From Xenorhabdus bovienii SS-2004 (GTDB lineage Bacteria > Pseudomonadota > Gammaproteobacteria > Enterobacterales > Enterobacteriaceae): 64,000 nucleotides of DNA. The position numbers were made by a program, and so were the translations under genes. The stretch's first letter is position 1. The number at the start of each line of letters is the position of its first letter. The stretch spans positions 3,534,001-3,598,000 of the forward strand of contig NC_013892.1 in the NCBI RefSeq assembly GCF_000027225.1. The letters run 5' to 3'. A model generated the notes under the pieces. That model ran no database searches. It was not told the origin of the DNA and saw nothing but the letters and a program-made list of their open reading frames with translations. Below are positions 1 to 9,558 of the stretch, piece after piece.

Positions 1-337
1 AAGCGAGCAAGCTGAGAGAGGGGCGGGCAAGCGCCTGACATTTTGTCTTTTGGGGCAGATTGATTCCCTTCAGATCGTTGTAACCGGACTGATTCAGTTC
101 TTCCATTAACTGACTGTTGTAGTTATTGAGATCCCACTTATTACGTTGAGCAAAATAAATAACTGCACGCCTGATCTCACGATCTGGGATCTGGCTATAG
201 CCACAATCATATTTCAAATAAATGTAGACGGCTGTCATATCAGCAAGACTTTCAGCCTCTTCCTCAGACAGAGCTTTTGCGGGTTGAGCGAAACTGAACA
301 GAACCAGAATGTAAGTGAGTAAAGCAATTTTTTGCAT
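1..337 (-). CDS. yacC: YacC family small secreted (pilotin-like) protein, 3' end cut by window
   Basis: The reading frame starts at the ATG whose complement is at 335-337 and runs off the left edge. The 112 visible codons begin with a Sec signal peptide (MQKIALL..., hydrophobic core, cleavage near AKA-L). The mature part matches my memory of E. coli YacC (115 residues): EAESLADMTAVYIYLKYDCGY, a central region rich in Asn and Tyr, and a C-terminal KTCQALARPSLSLLA-like end, so only a few residues should be missing. The conserved Cys pair (in KYDCGY and TKCQAL) could form a disulfide in the periplasm. YacC is related to pilotin-type proteins of secretion systems, but its function is not established. 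In E. coli it lies beside speE; here it lies beside speA. I am confident of the family, not of the role. Confidence 0.8.
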   Translation of the reverse strand, partial: MQKIALLTYILVLFSFAQPAKALSEEEAESLADMTAVYIYLKYDCGYSQIPDREIRRAVIYFAQRNKWDLNNYNSQLMEELNQSGYNDLKGINLPQKTKCQALARPSLSLLA

Positions 338-665
338 AATGTCTATTATACTGATTTTCTACTGTTTTGCCTAAAATAACATATTAATATCTTTGTTAGC
401 CAAACTTTATTTTCTTAACTTTAATTGGTAGAGCGGAGCCATGAATCAGCGATAGCCATATTAATTTCCTCAAAAACCAACATGACCACTCACTGTAGTT
501 TATGTACATCAATATGTACATTTTTCTTATGACACAAGATGAATGCGTATGACTACCTCTGATGAAATAAGGTATGAAAATAAAAATATAGTCATTTAAA
601 ATCAGTTTCTTATATAAAAACATGACTAAAAATGACTATTGAAGAATATTAATGATTAATCAAAT
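338..665. other. AT-rich intergenic region between yacC and speA
   Basis: This stretch separates two minus-strand genes. Apart from the integrase-like remnant at 421-459, I see no coding sequence I would defend. A 75-codon open frame on the minus strand (396-623) is AT-driven and has no recognisable features. The yacC promoter should lie here, but I did not find a convincing -35/-10 pair. Confidence 0.5.
421..459 (-). pseudogene. Remnant of the first codons of a tyrosine integrase gene
   Basis: On the minus strand, a GAGGAA Shine-Dalgarno sequence lies four bases before an ATG at 459. The 12 codons that follow read MAIADSWLRSTN and then stop. From memory, MA[IL]xDSWLR or MALTDSWLK is how many enterobacterial P4-like tyrosine integrases (Arm-DNA-binding N-terminus) begin. 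Nothing recognisable as integrase follows towards base 338. I infer that only the ribosome binding site and N-terminal tip of an old integrated element survive. The match is short, so this is tentative. Confidence 0.3.
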
Positions 666-2570
666 CTATTCATCTTCCAAATAGGTGTAGCCATACAGTC
701 CACTTTCGAATTCTTGCAGGAACTGCTCCTGCAAATTTTCATCCAGATCAGCCGCTTTCACCTGATCACAGAAGCGGCTCATCAGTACCTGCGGCTCCAG
801 TTTTACATATTGGAGCATATTGGCTACAGAATCACCCTCTTCGCTCTGCAAGTAGGTCACTTCGCCGTGTTCTGAAACGTAAACATCAACGGCAGCCGTA
901 TCACCAAACAGGTTATGCATATTACCCAAAATTTCCTGATACGCCCCGACCATAAAGAAACCGATCAAGGGAGGATTCTCTGGATCATAAGCCGGCATTG
1001 GCATCGTTGCTGCTATACCATCACCATCGACATAGTGGTCAATAATGCCATCAGAATCACAAGTGATATCCAACAGAACTGCACGGCGATCCAGTGGCTT
1101 ATCCAGCCCTTCAATCGGCAGAACAGGGAACACCTGATCAATCCCCCACGCATCCGGCATCGACTGGAACAGCGAAAAATTCACATAGAATTTATCCGCC
1201 ATACGTTCCTGCAATTCATCAATGAACGGACGATGCGCACGGTTACTTGGGTCAAGATCCCGCTGAATATGGCGACAAATATTTAAATAGAGTTCTTCTG
1301 CCCAAGCCCGCTCAGACAGGTTCAACATCCCGTGTGCATATTGGGTATGGACATCCTGAAGATCAAACTGGCTATCATGCAGCCACTCACGCAGGGAACG
1401 AGAATAGCCGCCATCCTGCATTTCCTGCCACGTATCCCACAAACTTGCCAGAGGACGTGAAGCATCTTCTGCTGGCGGTGTTGTTTCAGTAAATTCGTTA
1501 TGCTCTACTCCAATGACATTAGAGATCAAGACCGTATGATGAGCAGTCAACGCCCGGCCAGATTCAGTAATCACGGTTGGGTGCGGCAGACCATGCTCTT
1601 CACACGCATCACCGATTCCCCAAATGACGTTATTCGCGTATTCATTCAGGCCGTAGTTAACTGAACATTCTGACTGAGAGCGGGTGCCTTCATAATCGAC
1701 ACCTAATCCACCACCAACATCAAAGCATTGGATGTTGACACCCAATTTATGCAGTTCGACATAAAAACGGGCAGATTCACGTACGCCGGTTGCCACATCA
1801 CGGATATTGGCAAGTTGAGAACCCAGATGGAAATGCAGCAGCTGCAAACTATTCAGCTTTCCTGCTGAGCGCAGAGTTTCAACCAATTGCAGTACTTGTG
1901 CTGCCGCAAGACCAAACTTGGATTTTTCACCACCACTGGACTGCCATTTGCCCGCTCCTTGCGACGCCAAACGCGCCCGCACACCAAGACGAGGGATCAC
2001 ACTGAGGCGTTCAGCTTCTTCCAGCACCATTGCAATTTCAGACATTTTTTCGATAACCAGATACACTTTGTGCCCCAGTTTTTCACCGATCAGTGCCAGA
2101 CGAATGTATTCGCGATCTTTATAGCCATTACAGACAATGACCGTACGTGTCATGCCAGCATGAGCCAGAACAGCCATCAATTCAGCCTTGGAGCCCGCTT
2201 CCAGCCCGATGGGCTCACCCGCATTTGCCAACGATTCAATCACACGGCGCTGTTGATTAACCTTGATGGGATAAACCAGGAAATAATCGCCCTTATAACC
2301 ATAAGATTCACGTGCACGTTTAAACGCGGCATTAATAGAACGTAGACGATGTTGCAGAATCTGAGGGAAACAAAATAATGAGGGCAAGCGCAGCTGTTTT
2401 TTTTCTTCCTGAACTTTCTTCACCAGCTCAGTAAGTTCAACTTGAGCTTCCGGTAAATCAGGGTTTGGACAAACACTGACATTACCCAGATCGTTGACAT
2501 AGTAATAGCCGCCACCCCAGTATGCGATATTGTAGGTCTGTCGCATTTTACGAGCGATATTATCATTCAT
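666..2570 (-). CDS. speA: Biosynthetic arginine decarboxylase
   Basis: SpeA converts L-arginine to agmatine and CO2, the first step of the agmatine route to putrescine. It uses PLP and Mg2+. The protein is a close match to E. coli SpeA along its whole length: the PLP-lysine segment VYPIKVNQ, the glycine-rich [14 protein letters not shown] phosphate-binding segment, the ITCDSDG active-site cysteine motif near the C-terminus, and the ending [11 protein letters not shown]. The frame stays open upstream to 2618, but I chose the ATG at 2570 (634 residues) because AAGGAG lies eight bases before it. The upstream ATG codons either overlap that Shine-Dalgarno sequence or have none. It is transcribed divergently from metK across a 670-base gap. 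The other spermidine genes (speB, speD, speE) are not in this window. Confidence 0.95.
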   Translation of the reverse strand: MNDNIARKMRQTYNIAYWGGGYYYVNDLGNVSVCPNPDLPEAQVELTELVKKVQEEKKQLRLPSLFCFPQILQHRLRSINAAFKRARESYGYKGDYFLVYPIKVNQQRRVIESLANAGEPIGLEAGSKAELMAVLAHAGMTRTVIVCNGYKDREYIRLALIGEKLGHKVYLVIEKMSEIAMVLEEAERLSVIPRLGVRARLASQGAGKWQSSGGEKSKFGLAAAQVLQLVETLRSAGKLNSLQLLHFHLGSQLANIRDVATGVRESARFYVELHKLGVNIQCFDVGGGLGVDYEGTRSQSECSVNYGLNEYANNVIWGIGDACEEHGLPHPTVITESGRALTAHHTVLISNVIGVEHNEFTETTPPAEDASRPLASLWDTWQEMQDGGYSRSLREWLHDSQFDLQDVHTQYAHGMLNLSERAWAEELYLNICRHIQRDLDPSNRAHRPFIDELQERMADKFYVNFSLFQSMPDAWGIDQVFPVLPIEGLDKPLDRRAVLLDITCDSDGIIDHYVDGDGIAATMPMPAYDPENPPLIGFFMVGAYQEILGNMHNLFGDTAAVDVYVSEHGEVTYLQSEEGDSVANMLQYVKLEPQVLMSRFCDQVKAADLDENLQEQFLQEFESGLYGYTYLEDE

Positions 2571-3177
2571 GGCAGTCTCCTTCATGGAGTAGAGGTTTGC
2601 CTTCACCTGTAAAGTCAATAACCCAAGACACTATTAACAGCGCTAATAGTACGTATCTTGCGCATTAAAAAATGCCAGGGAACAGCATGCTCTTAAATTA
2701 TAGAAACGTTTAGAGAGAACTAAACAATTATTTACGGTGTGACAATATGGTGCCGACTCGATATTACCAGTCTGTTTGAATGCTTTCGGTAACATCGGAA
2801 TGAGTTCATATTGAAAAGAAAGGAACTAGATGTGAATACATCAATAGCATAGTGTGGCTGTTGGCCGTTAACAATCAGCAGATAATGGTGCATAACCCCA
2901 TTCACCCCCACATGGCTTATCAGAACGCAAGCCGTTTCTCAATTGAGAAGCAGAACACGCAGTGAACGTACCCCGCAAACGCCCATAACCTGAAGTGCAA
3001 AAAATCCATCAGTTACGCGCGCAGTTTATACCTGCAATCAGGCAAAATTGCAAAATGAAATTTATCAAAATACATTCACTCTGACTGATCTTTTTTTAAA
3101 AACGCCGAAAAATGTCACACGGCAAAAGATTTTTAAAACTAAAAAAACTGGTATCCTTGACAAGAGTGCCTTAAAAT
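2571..3177. other. speA/metK divergent intergenic region
   Basis: This region carries the 5' leader of speA on the minus strand and the upstream part of the metK promoter on the plus strand. A 53-codon minus-strand frame starts at an ATG in the middle of the leader (MHHYLLIVNGQQ...), but it has no recognisable homologue. E. coli has a small gene (yqgB) upstream of speA; I could not match it here. Near metK, a TTGACA at 3157-3162 may serve as a -35 element, but a good -10 at 17 bases is lacking. Confidence 0.4.
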
Positions 3178-3201
3178 GGCCGTCTAGATGGTAAAACATC
3201 T
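3178..3201 (+). promoter_or_regulatory. Putative MetJ operator (three tandem 8-bp met boxes) upstream of metK
   Basis: Three adjacent octamers, GGCCGTCT, AGATGGTA and AAACATCT, can be aligned to the met-box consensus AGACGTCT with 6, 4 and 6 matches. They lie 40-63 bases before the metK start. In E. coli, metK belongs to the MetJ (S-adenosylmethionine-responsive) regulon and is controlled by tandem boxes in this position. The match is imperfect and the call rests on position as well as sequence. Confidence 0.5.
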
Positions 3202-3240
3202 ACCCTTAAACCAAGATTCTATTTAAGGTAACCAAATATA

Positions 3241-4395
3241 ATGACTACACACCTTTTTACTTCTGAGTCCGTTTCAGAAGGACATCCAGACAAAATTGCC
3301 GATCAAATTTCCGATGCTGTTCTTGATGCAATCTTAGAACAAGATCCTAAGGCTCGTGTTGCCTGCGAAACTTATGTTAAAACTGGCATGGTCATGGTTG
3401 GTGGTGAAATCACTACCAGCGCTTGGGTTGATATTGAAGAAATTACCCGCCGTACTGTCCGTGAAATCGGCTATACCAGCTCAGACATGGGTTTTGATGC
3501 CAATTCATGTGCAGTGATTAGTGCAATTGGTAAACAGTCTCCTGATATCAATCAGGGTGTTGACCGTGCAGATCCTCTGGAGCAAGGTGCGGGTGATCAG
3601 GGGCTGATGTTTGGTTATGCGACCAACGAAACCAATGTGTTGATGCCAGCACCTATCACGTATGCGCATCTCCTGGTTGAGCGTCAAGCTCAAGTCCGCA
3701 AAAACGGTATCCTGCCGTGGCTGCGTCCGGACGCAAAAAGTCAGGTTACCTTTCAGTATGACAACGGCAAAATTGTCGGCATTGATGCCGTAGTGCTTTC
3801 TACTCAACACTCTGAAGATATCCAGCAGAAAGAACTGCAAGAAGCCGTGATGGATGAGATCATCAAGCCTGTACTGCCGGCTGAGTGGCTTACTCCAATG
3901 ACCAAATATTTCATCAACCCAACGGGGCGCTTTGTAATAGGTGGTCCAATGGGTGACTGTGGTCTGACTGGCCGTAAAATCATCGTGGATACTTACGGTG
4001 GTATGGCGCGTCACGGGGGCGGAGCATTCTCCGGTAAAGATCCCTCCAAGGTTGACCGTTCCGCAGCTTATGCGGCACGCTACGTCGCCAAAAACATCGT
4101 TGCGGCGGGTCTGGCTGATCGCTGTGAAATTCAGGTGTCTTACGCTATCGGTGTTGCTGAACCCACTTCTATCATGGTAGAAACGTTCGGTACTGAAAAA
4201 GTGCCAACTTCCACCCTGATCCAATTAGTCCGTGAATTCTTTGATCTGCGTCCATATGGTCTGATCAAAATGTTGGATCTTCTGCACCCAATCTATCGCG
4301 ATACTGCGGCATACGGTCATTTTGGTCGTGAACATTTCCCGTGGGAAGCAACAGACAAGGCAGAAATTCTGCGTTCTGCGGCAGGATTGAAATAA
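3241..4395 (+). CDS. metK: S-adenosylmethionine synthetase (methionine adenosyltransferase)
   Basis: MetK makes S-adenosylmethionine from methionine and ATP in the cytoplasm. The 384 residues match the E. coli enzyme in length and sequence. Visible signatures are the start [18 protein letters not shown] with the ATP-binding GHPDK, the hexapeptide GAGDQG, and the glycine-rich phosphate-binding loop GGGAFSGKD. The start is fixed by family alignment and by TAAGGT about ten bases upstream. It is monocistronic here: a strong hairpin terminator follows 18 bases after the stop. Likely repressed by MetJ through the boxes at 3178-3201. Confidence 0.98.
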   Translation: MTTHLFTSESVSEGHPDKIADQISDAVLDAILEQDPKARVACETYVKTGMVMVGGEITTSAWVDIEEITRRTVREIGYTSSDMGFDANSCAVISAIGKQSPDINQGVDRADPLEQGAGDQGLMFGYATNETNVLMPAPITYAHLLVERQAQVRKNGILPWLRPDAKSQVTFQYDNGKIVGIDAVVLSTQHSEDIQQKELQEAVMDEIIKPVLPAEWLTPMTKYFINPTGRFVIGGPMGDCGLTGRKIIVDTYGGMARHGGGAFSGKDPSKVDRSAAYAARYVAKNIVAAGLADRCEIQVSYAIGVAEPTSIMVETFGTEKVPTSTLIQLVREFFDLRPYGLIKMLDLLHPIYRDTAAYGHFGREHFPWEATDKAEILRSAAGLK

Positions 4396-4412
4396 TACCC
4401 TGTTAGCATAAG

Positions 4413-4441
4413 AAGCCCGCTAATATCCGGCGGGCTTTTTC
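4413..4441 (+). terminator. Rho-independent terminator of metK
   Basis: An eight-base stem AAGCCCGC / GCGGGCTT (4413-4420 and 4430-4437) with a nine-base loop is followed directly by a run of T. Confidence 0.9.
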
Positions 4442-4463
4442 ATAACTCACCATTCATTGAGCG

Positions 4464-5036
4464 ATGAGTGAAATTACCATACCGTATACTGCCGTTATGA
4501 AATTCGTTAGAGTCCCCCTCGCACTACAGCAAACCGTCATGCGCACTCTACGGCAAAAATTAGCACAGGCGAGTGATTACCTTGAAACAACATTTCCTGA
4601 ACCCTGCGTGACCTATCGACAGAGAGGAACAATTGCCGGCAGCGCCTGCCTGCAAGGTTGGGAAATTCGCCTGAATCCCGTTCTACTTATCGAAAACCAG
4701 CAATCATTCATTGATGAAGTGATCCCCCATGAACTGGCACATTTATTGACTTACCATCAATTTGGCAAGGTAGCCCCTCATGGAAAAGAGTGGCGCTTTG
4801 TCATGGAAACGGTGCTTAAAGTGCCTGCCAACCGGACACATCAGTTCTCAGTGGATTCTGTCCGCAGCAAAATATTTATTTATTATTGCCGCTGCCAGCA
4901 ACATGAGTTGACCATACGGCAGCACAATAAAGTCCTTAAAGGAAAAAGTTGCTATCTTTGCCAGCAATGCAAAGAAAGATTAAAACTATTAGAGCAAAAT
5001 AAATCCAATACCCCACAGTCAGAGAGTTCGACCTAA
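4464..5036 (+). CDS. sprT: SprT family zinc metalloprotease-like protein
   Basis: SprT is a cytoplasmic protein related to the SPRTN/Wss1 proteases. Its physiological role in bacteria is poorly defined. The sequence shows the HELAH zinc-binding motif (residues 89-93 from the first ATG) and the conserved GKVAPHGKEW stretch. A C-terminal zinc-ribbon-like part has CRC, then CYLCQQC. The frame gives 190 residues; E. coli SprT (165) aligns from the internal ATG at 4497 (MKFVRVPLALQQ), which may be the true start. Neither ATG has a good Shine-Dalgarno sequence. As in E. coli, it lies near metK, though galP is not present between them. Confidence 0.9.
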   Translation: MSEITIPYTAVMKFVRVPLALQQTVMRTLRQKLAQASDYLETTFPEPCVTYRQRGTIAGSACLQGWEIRLNPVLLIENQQSFIDEVIPHELAHLLTYHQFGKVAPHGKEWRFVMETVLKVPANRTHQFSVDSVRSKIFIYYCRCQQHELTIRQHNKVLKGKSCYLCQQCKERLKLLEQNKSNTPQSESST

Positions 5037-5109
5037 GAAATCCGGTTCAATGCTGGCAAATATGGCTAACATAGTATGCGCTACAACTTAAAATCTATTG
5101 GACGTAAGT

Positions 5110-5457
5110 TCATTGGCTGGTAAAGTTCGCTGCTTTAATTTTTTCTGCTTCTGCAATAAGTTGATCTGCCGTTTTTCCATGCAGTGATCGAAAAAATTTC
5201 TGTTCCAATCTTTCTATATCCCCAGATTTAATATTTCCATTCGCACTCTCTTTAAACAAATCATCAAAATCAATGCTATTGGTCATGGCAATATTCAATG
5301 AATCATCAAATTTTAATTTTTTATCTTCCGGTAACGTATCTCTGATTTTTTCGATGGATGTTTTTACCGCTATTTCATTTGTACCATCAATACTCAAGTG
5401 ATTATCACATCCTGTTAATACAAAGCTCAATAAACATACTGCCAACAAATTTTTCAT
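5110..5457 (-). CDS. Small lipoprotein, DUF6694-like
   Basis: A 115-residue protein begins with a lipoprotein signal peptide: MKNLLAVCLLSFVLTGC, lipobox LTGC with the acylated Cys at 17. The mature part (DGTNEIAVKTSIEKIRDTLPEDKKLKFDDSLNI...) is acidic and helical. It resembles the DUF6694 family of small enterobacterial lipoproteins, in which a SxxxIRxxLPEDK-like pattern is typical. Residue +2 is Asp, which in enterobacteria tends to keep a lipoprotein in the inner membrane. No function is known. It stands alone, convergent with sprT; a GGGGG sequence lies just before the ATG. Confidence 0.75.
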   Translation of the reverse strand: MKNLLAVCLLSFVLTGCDNHLSIDGTNEIAVKTSIEKIRDTLPEDKKLKFDDSLNIAMTNSIDFDDLFKESANGNIKSGDIERLEQKFFRSLHGKTADQLIAEAEKIKAANFTSQ

Positions 5458-6150
5458 GATCCCCCCTATTACTGATGAAATAATAATAGCAGAAGGAAAA
5501 TAAATAAGCCGTTTTTAGTTATAGCTCTATTTAAATTTAATATTGTTTACTTTTCATCGACGCTAACTTCAATTAACTCTGTTCATTCTATTTGTAAGTA
5601 TAAATGTAGCATCAAGAAAAGAGAAAAATAACTGTATTAGCTATTTTTCAATAGAAAATATCCTGCATTTATGCCAGCCATACTCCTAATAATTTTCTCA
5701 TTACCGCAAAAAACGAAATGTATTTGTGTACCATGATTATTAATTTTAAAATCTGTTCAAACCCGACAAAATTCCTGAGTACAATGCGAAATGAGATAAA
5801 TACCATACCTGAAAAATATCAATTTATTTTTTATAATATTCACCTGTTTTTATTTACCATAGCGAAATATTCAAAATAACATATTGCAAATAATAATCAA
5901 TAACACTCTCCTGAAAACCTAACCAGTTAATCACTGACGGATACCATTCATCATAAAACTATTCCACATCAAAATTAACTCACTGTTATTAAATACAAAA
6001 AAATAATTCAATGATATTTATATTGTATAGAAATGTAAAAAGTTGATTAATTAAAATAATTTCCATATAAAATCATTCCCTATAAATTATTTCAGCTCTA
6101 TCTTTGTCAAACAACATTACTTAGGCTTATTGATCTATTAACATTGGGGG
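5458..6150. other. Very AT-rich intergenic region
   Basis: Nearly 700 bases between the lipoprotein gene and the next small frame. Base composition is far more AT-rich than the flanking genes. I see no open frame of size, no tRNA-like fold and no clear inverted repeat. The region ends the conserved metK-sprT block and begins the accessory uptake genes. Confidence 0.4.
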
Positions 6151-6327
6151 ATGAAGGAAGATGAATTATGGAAAAACATGGTTTGTGAAACAAAAAATAT
6201 TTTTGATAATCATAAAACATTATTTTCAAAAGAACACTTAAAAACTGAATTCAGTGTATTACTACAAGTAACAGTTAATCATAAAGTCTTTTTGAAAATG
6301 CAATTAACCAATAATCCGAAAATATAG
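6151..6327 (+). CDS. Possible small protein of 58 residues
   Basis: The frame starts at an ATG preceded directly by GGGGG and encodes a hydrophilic, lysine- and asparagine-rich product (MKEDELWKNMVCETKN... ending LTNNPKI). I recognise no family and see no signal peptide or membrane segment. It lies 92 bases upstream of the binding-protein gene, on the same strand. The AT-rich context makes chance open frames common, so this may not be a gene. Confidence 0.25.
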   Translation: MKEDELWKNMVCETKNIFDNHKTLFSKEHLKTEFSVLLQVTVNHKVFLKMQLTNNPKI

Positions 6328-6419
6328 TAACCCCCATAAACAATCCATTATTTACCTATATAAATTATTCATGGACTTACCGATAACTTTCATATTACGT
6401 CTGATACTAAGGAAAAAAG

Positions 6420-7556
6420 ATGTCTGTCATTCATTACTCCATAAAATATTTTATATTGGTATTATTTGTGTTATTACCAATATGTTCACAAGCAGAAAAT
6501 ATTACTGTTACGGATATTGCCGGACGAGAAGTCACAGTGAATGCTCCGGCTCAACGGGTCATACTGATAGATAGCCGGAGCATTATTGCGTTGAATATCC
6601 TGCACCCCAACGATCCATTGAAAGGTATTGTGGCATGGGATAATGCACTGGAGAAAACAGCACCTGACCTTGCCGCAGCCTATGAGGAAAAATTTCCTCA
6701 ATTAAGGAAAATTCCTATTTTCCCGACTCCTTATACCCGTGATTTTAGTGTCGAAAAAGCTTTAACCTATAAACCTGATCTGGTTATTTTCAATATGGGC
6801 CTGAAGCCTAAACTGGATAACAGCAATGCGGTTAAGCTACTGGAAAAATCGGGAATTCCTGTCATTTTCATCGATTTTTGCCAATATCCGCTGTCTAATA
6901 CCGTATCCAGTATGGAACTTCTGGGTAAGGTGTTTAAAAAAGAAGAAAATGCCGGTAAATTCATTGCGTTTTATGAAAGCCGTCTGTCTTTGATCAATAA
7001 GCGTATCGCCACACTGTACCAAGAGCAGATCCCCAGTGTTTTCATCGAGCATCATGCCGGTATGCTGGGAGCAAAAGATTGCTGCGATACCATTGGTGCC
7101 AATAGCTTCGGCGAGTTTGTCACAACCGCAGGAGGAGATAACATCGGCAGTAAATGGTTCTCAGACATGGGAGGCAGAATTAACGAGGAGCAATTGCTGG
7201 TCAGCAATCCCGATACTTACCTGATGACAGTAGCAGATTGGGATCAGGTTCACGCAGGGAGCCAATCTGTTCCTTTGGGTTATACCGGCAATTTAGAAAA
7301 ATCCGAAAAGCGTTTGCAAAACTTGCTCTCCCGCCCAAACCTGAAAGTACTCAGCTCGTACCGTGAAAAACGCGTGATGGCGATTTACCACCAATATTAC
7401 GATTCACCATTCAATATTATTGCTGTAGAAGCCATTGCTAAATGGCTGCATCCTGAGTTGTTCAAAGATATTGATCCCCATGCAGATAGTATCTATGTTC
7501 ATAAAACATTTACGGCATTGGACGGTAGCGGTGTATTCTGGGTAACGACCAAATAG
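6420..7556 (+). CDS. ABC transporter periplasmic binding protein (TroA/BtuF fold; iron-siderophore, haem or cobalamin type)
   Basis: The 378-residue product begins with a Sec signal peptide (hydrophobic run ILVLFVLLPICSQA, cleavage near SQA-EN). The mature start is typical of the Peripla_BP_2 family: ITVTDIAGREVTVNAPAQRVI. Later family features are the KPDLVIF strand, the GIPVIFID strand, and the C-terminal LNPFNI-like helix, here SPFNIIAVEAIAKWLHPELF. This family delivers Fe3+-siderophores, haem or corrinoids to an inner-membrane permease; the ligand cannot be read from the sequence. No permease or ATPase gene is adjacent, so it is an orphan receptor that must use a transporter encoded elsewhere. 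I saw no convincing Fur box in the 90 bases upstream. A perfect terminator follows. Confidence 0.85.
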   Translation: MSVIHYSIKYFILVLFVLLPICSQAENITVTDIAGREVTVNAPAQRVILIDSRSIIALNILHPNDPLKGIVAWDNALEKTAPDLAAAYEEKFPQLRKIPIFPTPYTRDFSVEKALTYKPDLVIFNMGLKPKLDNSNAVKLLEKSGIPVIFIDFCQYPLSNTVSSMELLGKVFKKEENAGKFIAFYESRLSLINKRIATLYQEQIPSVFIEHHAGMLGAKDCCDTIGANSFGEFVTTAGGDNIGSKWFSDMGGRINEEQLLVSNPDTYLMTVADWDQVHAGSQSVPLGYTGNLEKSEKRLQNLLSRPNLKVLSSYREKRVMAIYHQYYDSPFNIIAVEAIAKWLHPELFKDIDPHADSIYVHKTFTALDGSGVFWVTTK

Positions 7557-7571
7557 TACCTTCTTAATCTA

Positions 7572-7599
7572 AACCTACAGGTTTTTCCTGTGGGTTTTT
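7572..7599 (+). terminator. Rho-independent terminator after the binding-protein gene
   Basis: A ten-base stem AACCTACAGG / CCTGTGGGTT with one G-U pair (7572-7581 and 7587-7596) and a five-T loop is followed by a T run. Confidence 0.9.
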
Positions 7600-7763
7600 C
7601 TATAGATCCGGGGGATTTTTTCTGACAGGCGTTAGGAGTAATTTTTATATTAGCCAACATGATTCTTTATGCGGCAAAAATCAAACATTTTTGCTATGAA
7701 ACAATAAAGCGATAAAAAAATAACAAATAAAAACAATTAATTATATTAACAACAGGATACTTT

Positions 7764-9104
7764 ATGGACAACACTTCCAAGAAAAAACCTTTATACCAGA
7801 TCCTTTATATTCAAGTCATATTTGCCATCTTACTGGGTATAGCGCTGGGTCATTTTTATCCAGATATTGGTGAATCACTCAAACCCTTAGGTGATGCTTT
7901 CATCAAAATTGTAAAAATGATTATTGCTCCTGTTATCTTTTTGACGGTCGTCACAGGGATAGCAGGTATGAATAATATGAAAGCCGTTGGAAGTGTCGTA
8001 GGAAAATCGATGTTGTATTTCTTGACGTTTTCAACTCTTGCTTTAATTATTGGTTTGATTGCTGCCAATATCATTCGCCCCGGAGATGGCTTAAATATCT
8101 CACCTGAATCGTTAGATAGTAGCAAAGTCATCGGTTATGTGGAGAAGGCACATGAATCATCCATCGTCGGCTTTCTCATGAATATTATACCGGAAACGGT
8201 TGTTAGCCCACTTGTAAATGGGAATATTCTGCAAGTACTCTTTATTGCTGTTATTTTCGGTATCGCTTTAGCGTCGACAGGAAAAAAGGGCGAACCTATA
8301 TTGGTGTTTTTGCAAAACTTCTCAGAGCCTGTTTTCAAGATGGTAGGCATATTGATGAAGCTGGCACCGATTGGCGCATTTGGGGCAATGGCATTTACCA
8401 TCGGTAAATATGGCATTTCATCCATTGGAAATTTAATGATGTTAATTGTCACTTTTTACATGACATCATTACTCTTTATTTTTGTTGTATTGGGGGCTGT
8501 TGCTAAATATAACGGTTTCTCCATCATTAAATTAATTAAATACATTAAAGATGAACTGTGGTTGGTTTTGGGAACATCATCCTCTGAAGCGGCTTTACCC
8601 AGCCTGATGAGAAAAATGGAAAATGCGGGCTGTGAGAAATCGGTTGTCGGATTAGTTATTCCAACAGGTTATTCATTTAATCTTGATGGTACTAATATTT
8701 ATATGACGATGGCGGCATTATTTATCGCTCAAGCAACAGGCATTGAGTTGAGTTTCACGGAGCAAATATCTTTATTATTAGTCGCAATGATCAGCTCAAA
8801 AGGTGCCGCTGGAGTAACGGGTGCAGGCTTTATTACGCTAGCCGCTACTTTATCAGTTGTTCCCAGTTTACCCGTAGCCGGTATGGCTCTCATTTTGGGC
8901 ATTGATAGATTTATGTCTGAATGCCGCGCATTGACCAATTTAGTTGGAAATGCTTGTGCCAGCATTGTTGTCGCTCGTTGGGAAAATGCTTTAGATAAGG
9001 ATAAAATGCATCAAGCTTTAAATGGTAATAGACAAAATTCAGTAGAAGATATATCATTTTCCCTATCAAGTAAAAAAAACATTTCTCCTCCAGAGAATAA
9101 ATAA
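7764..9104 (+). CDS. dctA: C4-dicarboxylate transporter DctA
   Basis: DctA imports succinate, fumarate, malate and aspartate with protons or sodium across the inner membrane. The 446-residue protein shows the glutamate/dicarboxylate symporter fold: several long hydrophobic segments, the serine-rich re-entrant loop [10 protein letters not shown], the TM7 ligand and sodium motif [17 protein letters not shown], the second hairpin [13 protein letters not shown], and the TM8 signature [18 protein letters not shown]. Arg in this last motif is typical of dicarboxylate rather than neutral amino-acid carriers. The gene stands alone between two terminators. I did not find a convincing sigma-54 or DcuR-type site upstream. 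Confidence 0.92.
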   Translation: MDNTSKKKPLYQILYIQVIFAILLGIALGHFYPDIGESLKPLGDAFIKIVKMIIAPVIFLTVVTGIAGMNNMKAVGSVVGKSMLYFLTFSTLALIIGLIAANIIRPGDGLNISPESLDSSKVIGYVEKAHESSIVGFLMNIIPETVVSPLVNGNILQVLFIAVIFGIALASTGKKGEPILVFLQNFSEPVFKMVGILMKLAPIGAFGAMAFTIGKYGISSIGNLMMLIVTFYMTSLLFIFVVLGAVAKYNGFSIIKLIKYIKDELWLVLGTSSSEAALPSLMRKMENAGCEKSVVGLVIPTGYSFNLDGTNIYMTMAALFIAQATGIELSFTEQISLLLVAMISSKGAAGVTGAGFITLAATLSVVPSLPVAGMALILGIDRFMSECRALTNLVGNACASIVVARWENALDKDKMHQALNGNRQNSVEDISFSLSSKKNISPPENK

Positions 9105-9122
9105 AACTCATTTAAAATGATG

Positions 9123-9156
9123 TTAAAAGCCACCGATATATATCGGTGGCTTTTAA
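9123..9156. terminator. Palindromic terminator after dctA
   Basis: A long near-perfect inverted repeat is centred on TATATA: TTAAAAGCCACCGATA pairs with TATCGGTGGCTTTTAA. It has A and T runs on both sides, so it could stop transcription from either strand. Confidence 0.9.
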
Positions 9157-9558
9157 TTACATTAATGGAATATTTTAATTTCATGATCATTCGAAATTTT
9201 TAATTAAGCAATAAATTTTAGAATAATTTTATTATTTAGAAACCATGAAATACAAATAAATTTTATCATCCCATAAAAATTAAACTAAAATATCAGATAT
9301 GTATTATTATACATACCAATAGATGAATAAGTTAAATAACAAAAAAGTTAACTAATTAATAACACACTAAATAATTTATTGTTAATATTATAACGTATGT
9401 TTATTATATTTCACCCTCTCTTTTATTATTTAATTTGTTTATTGATAAAAATCTTTTATATTTAAATGCAATTCTGACAGAAAAATAAGAATTAACCCCA
9501 TAAAACATTCCGGATATATGTCCTAGCATAGGAAAAACCAAAGTACTCGGAGAATATA
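9157..9558. other. AT-rich intergenic region upstream of the aldehyde dehydrogenase gene
   Basis: About 400 bases of mostly A and T with no coding potential I can support. The last 60 bases hold a short palindrome, TCCTAGCATAGGA (9521-9533), just before the Shine-Dalgarno GGAGA of the next gene. It could be an operator, but no regulator gene lies nearby. Confidence 0.4.

Noticed and set aside
396..623. 75-codon minus-strand frame between yacC and speA
   Set aside because: AT-rich chance frame with no recognisable domain; the integrase-like start lies in a different frame.
3505..4224. 239-codon minus-strand frame opposite metK
   Set aside because: It lies wholly inside metK, whose sequence is fully explained; the translated product has no recognisable features.
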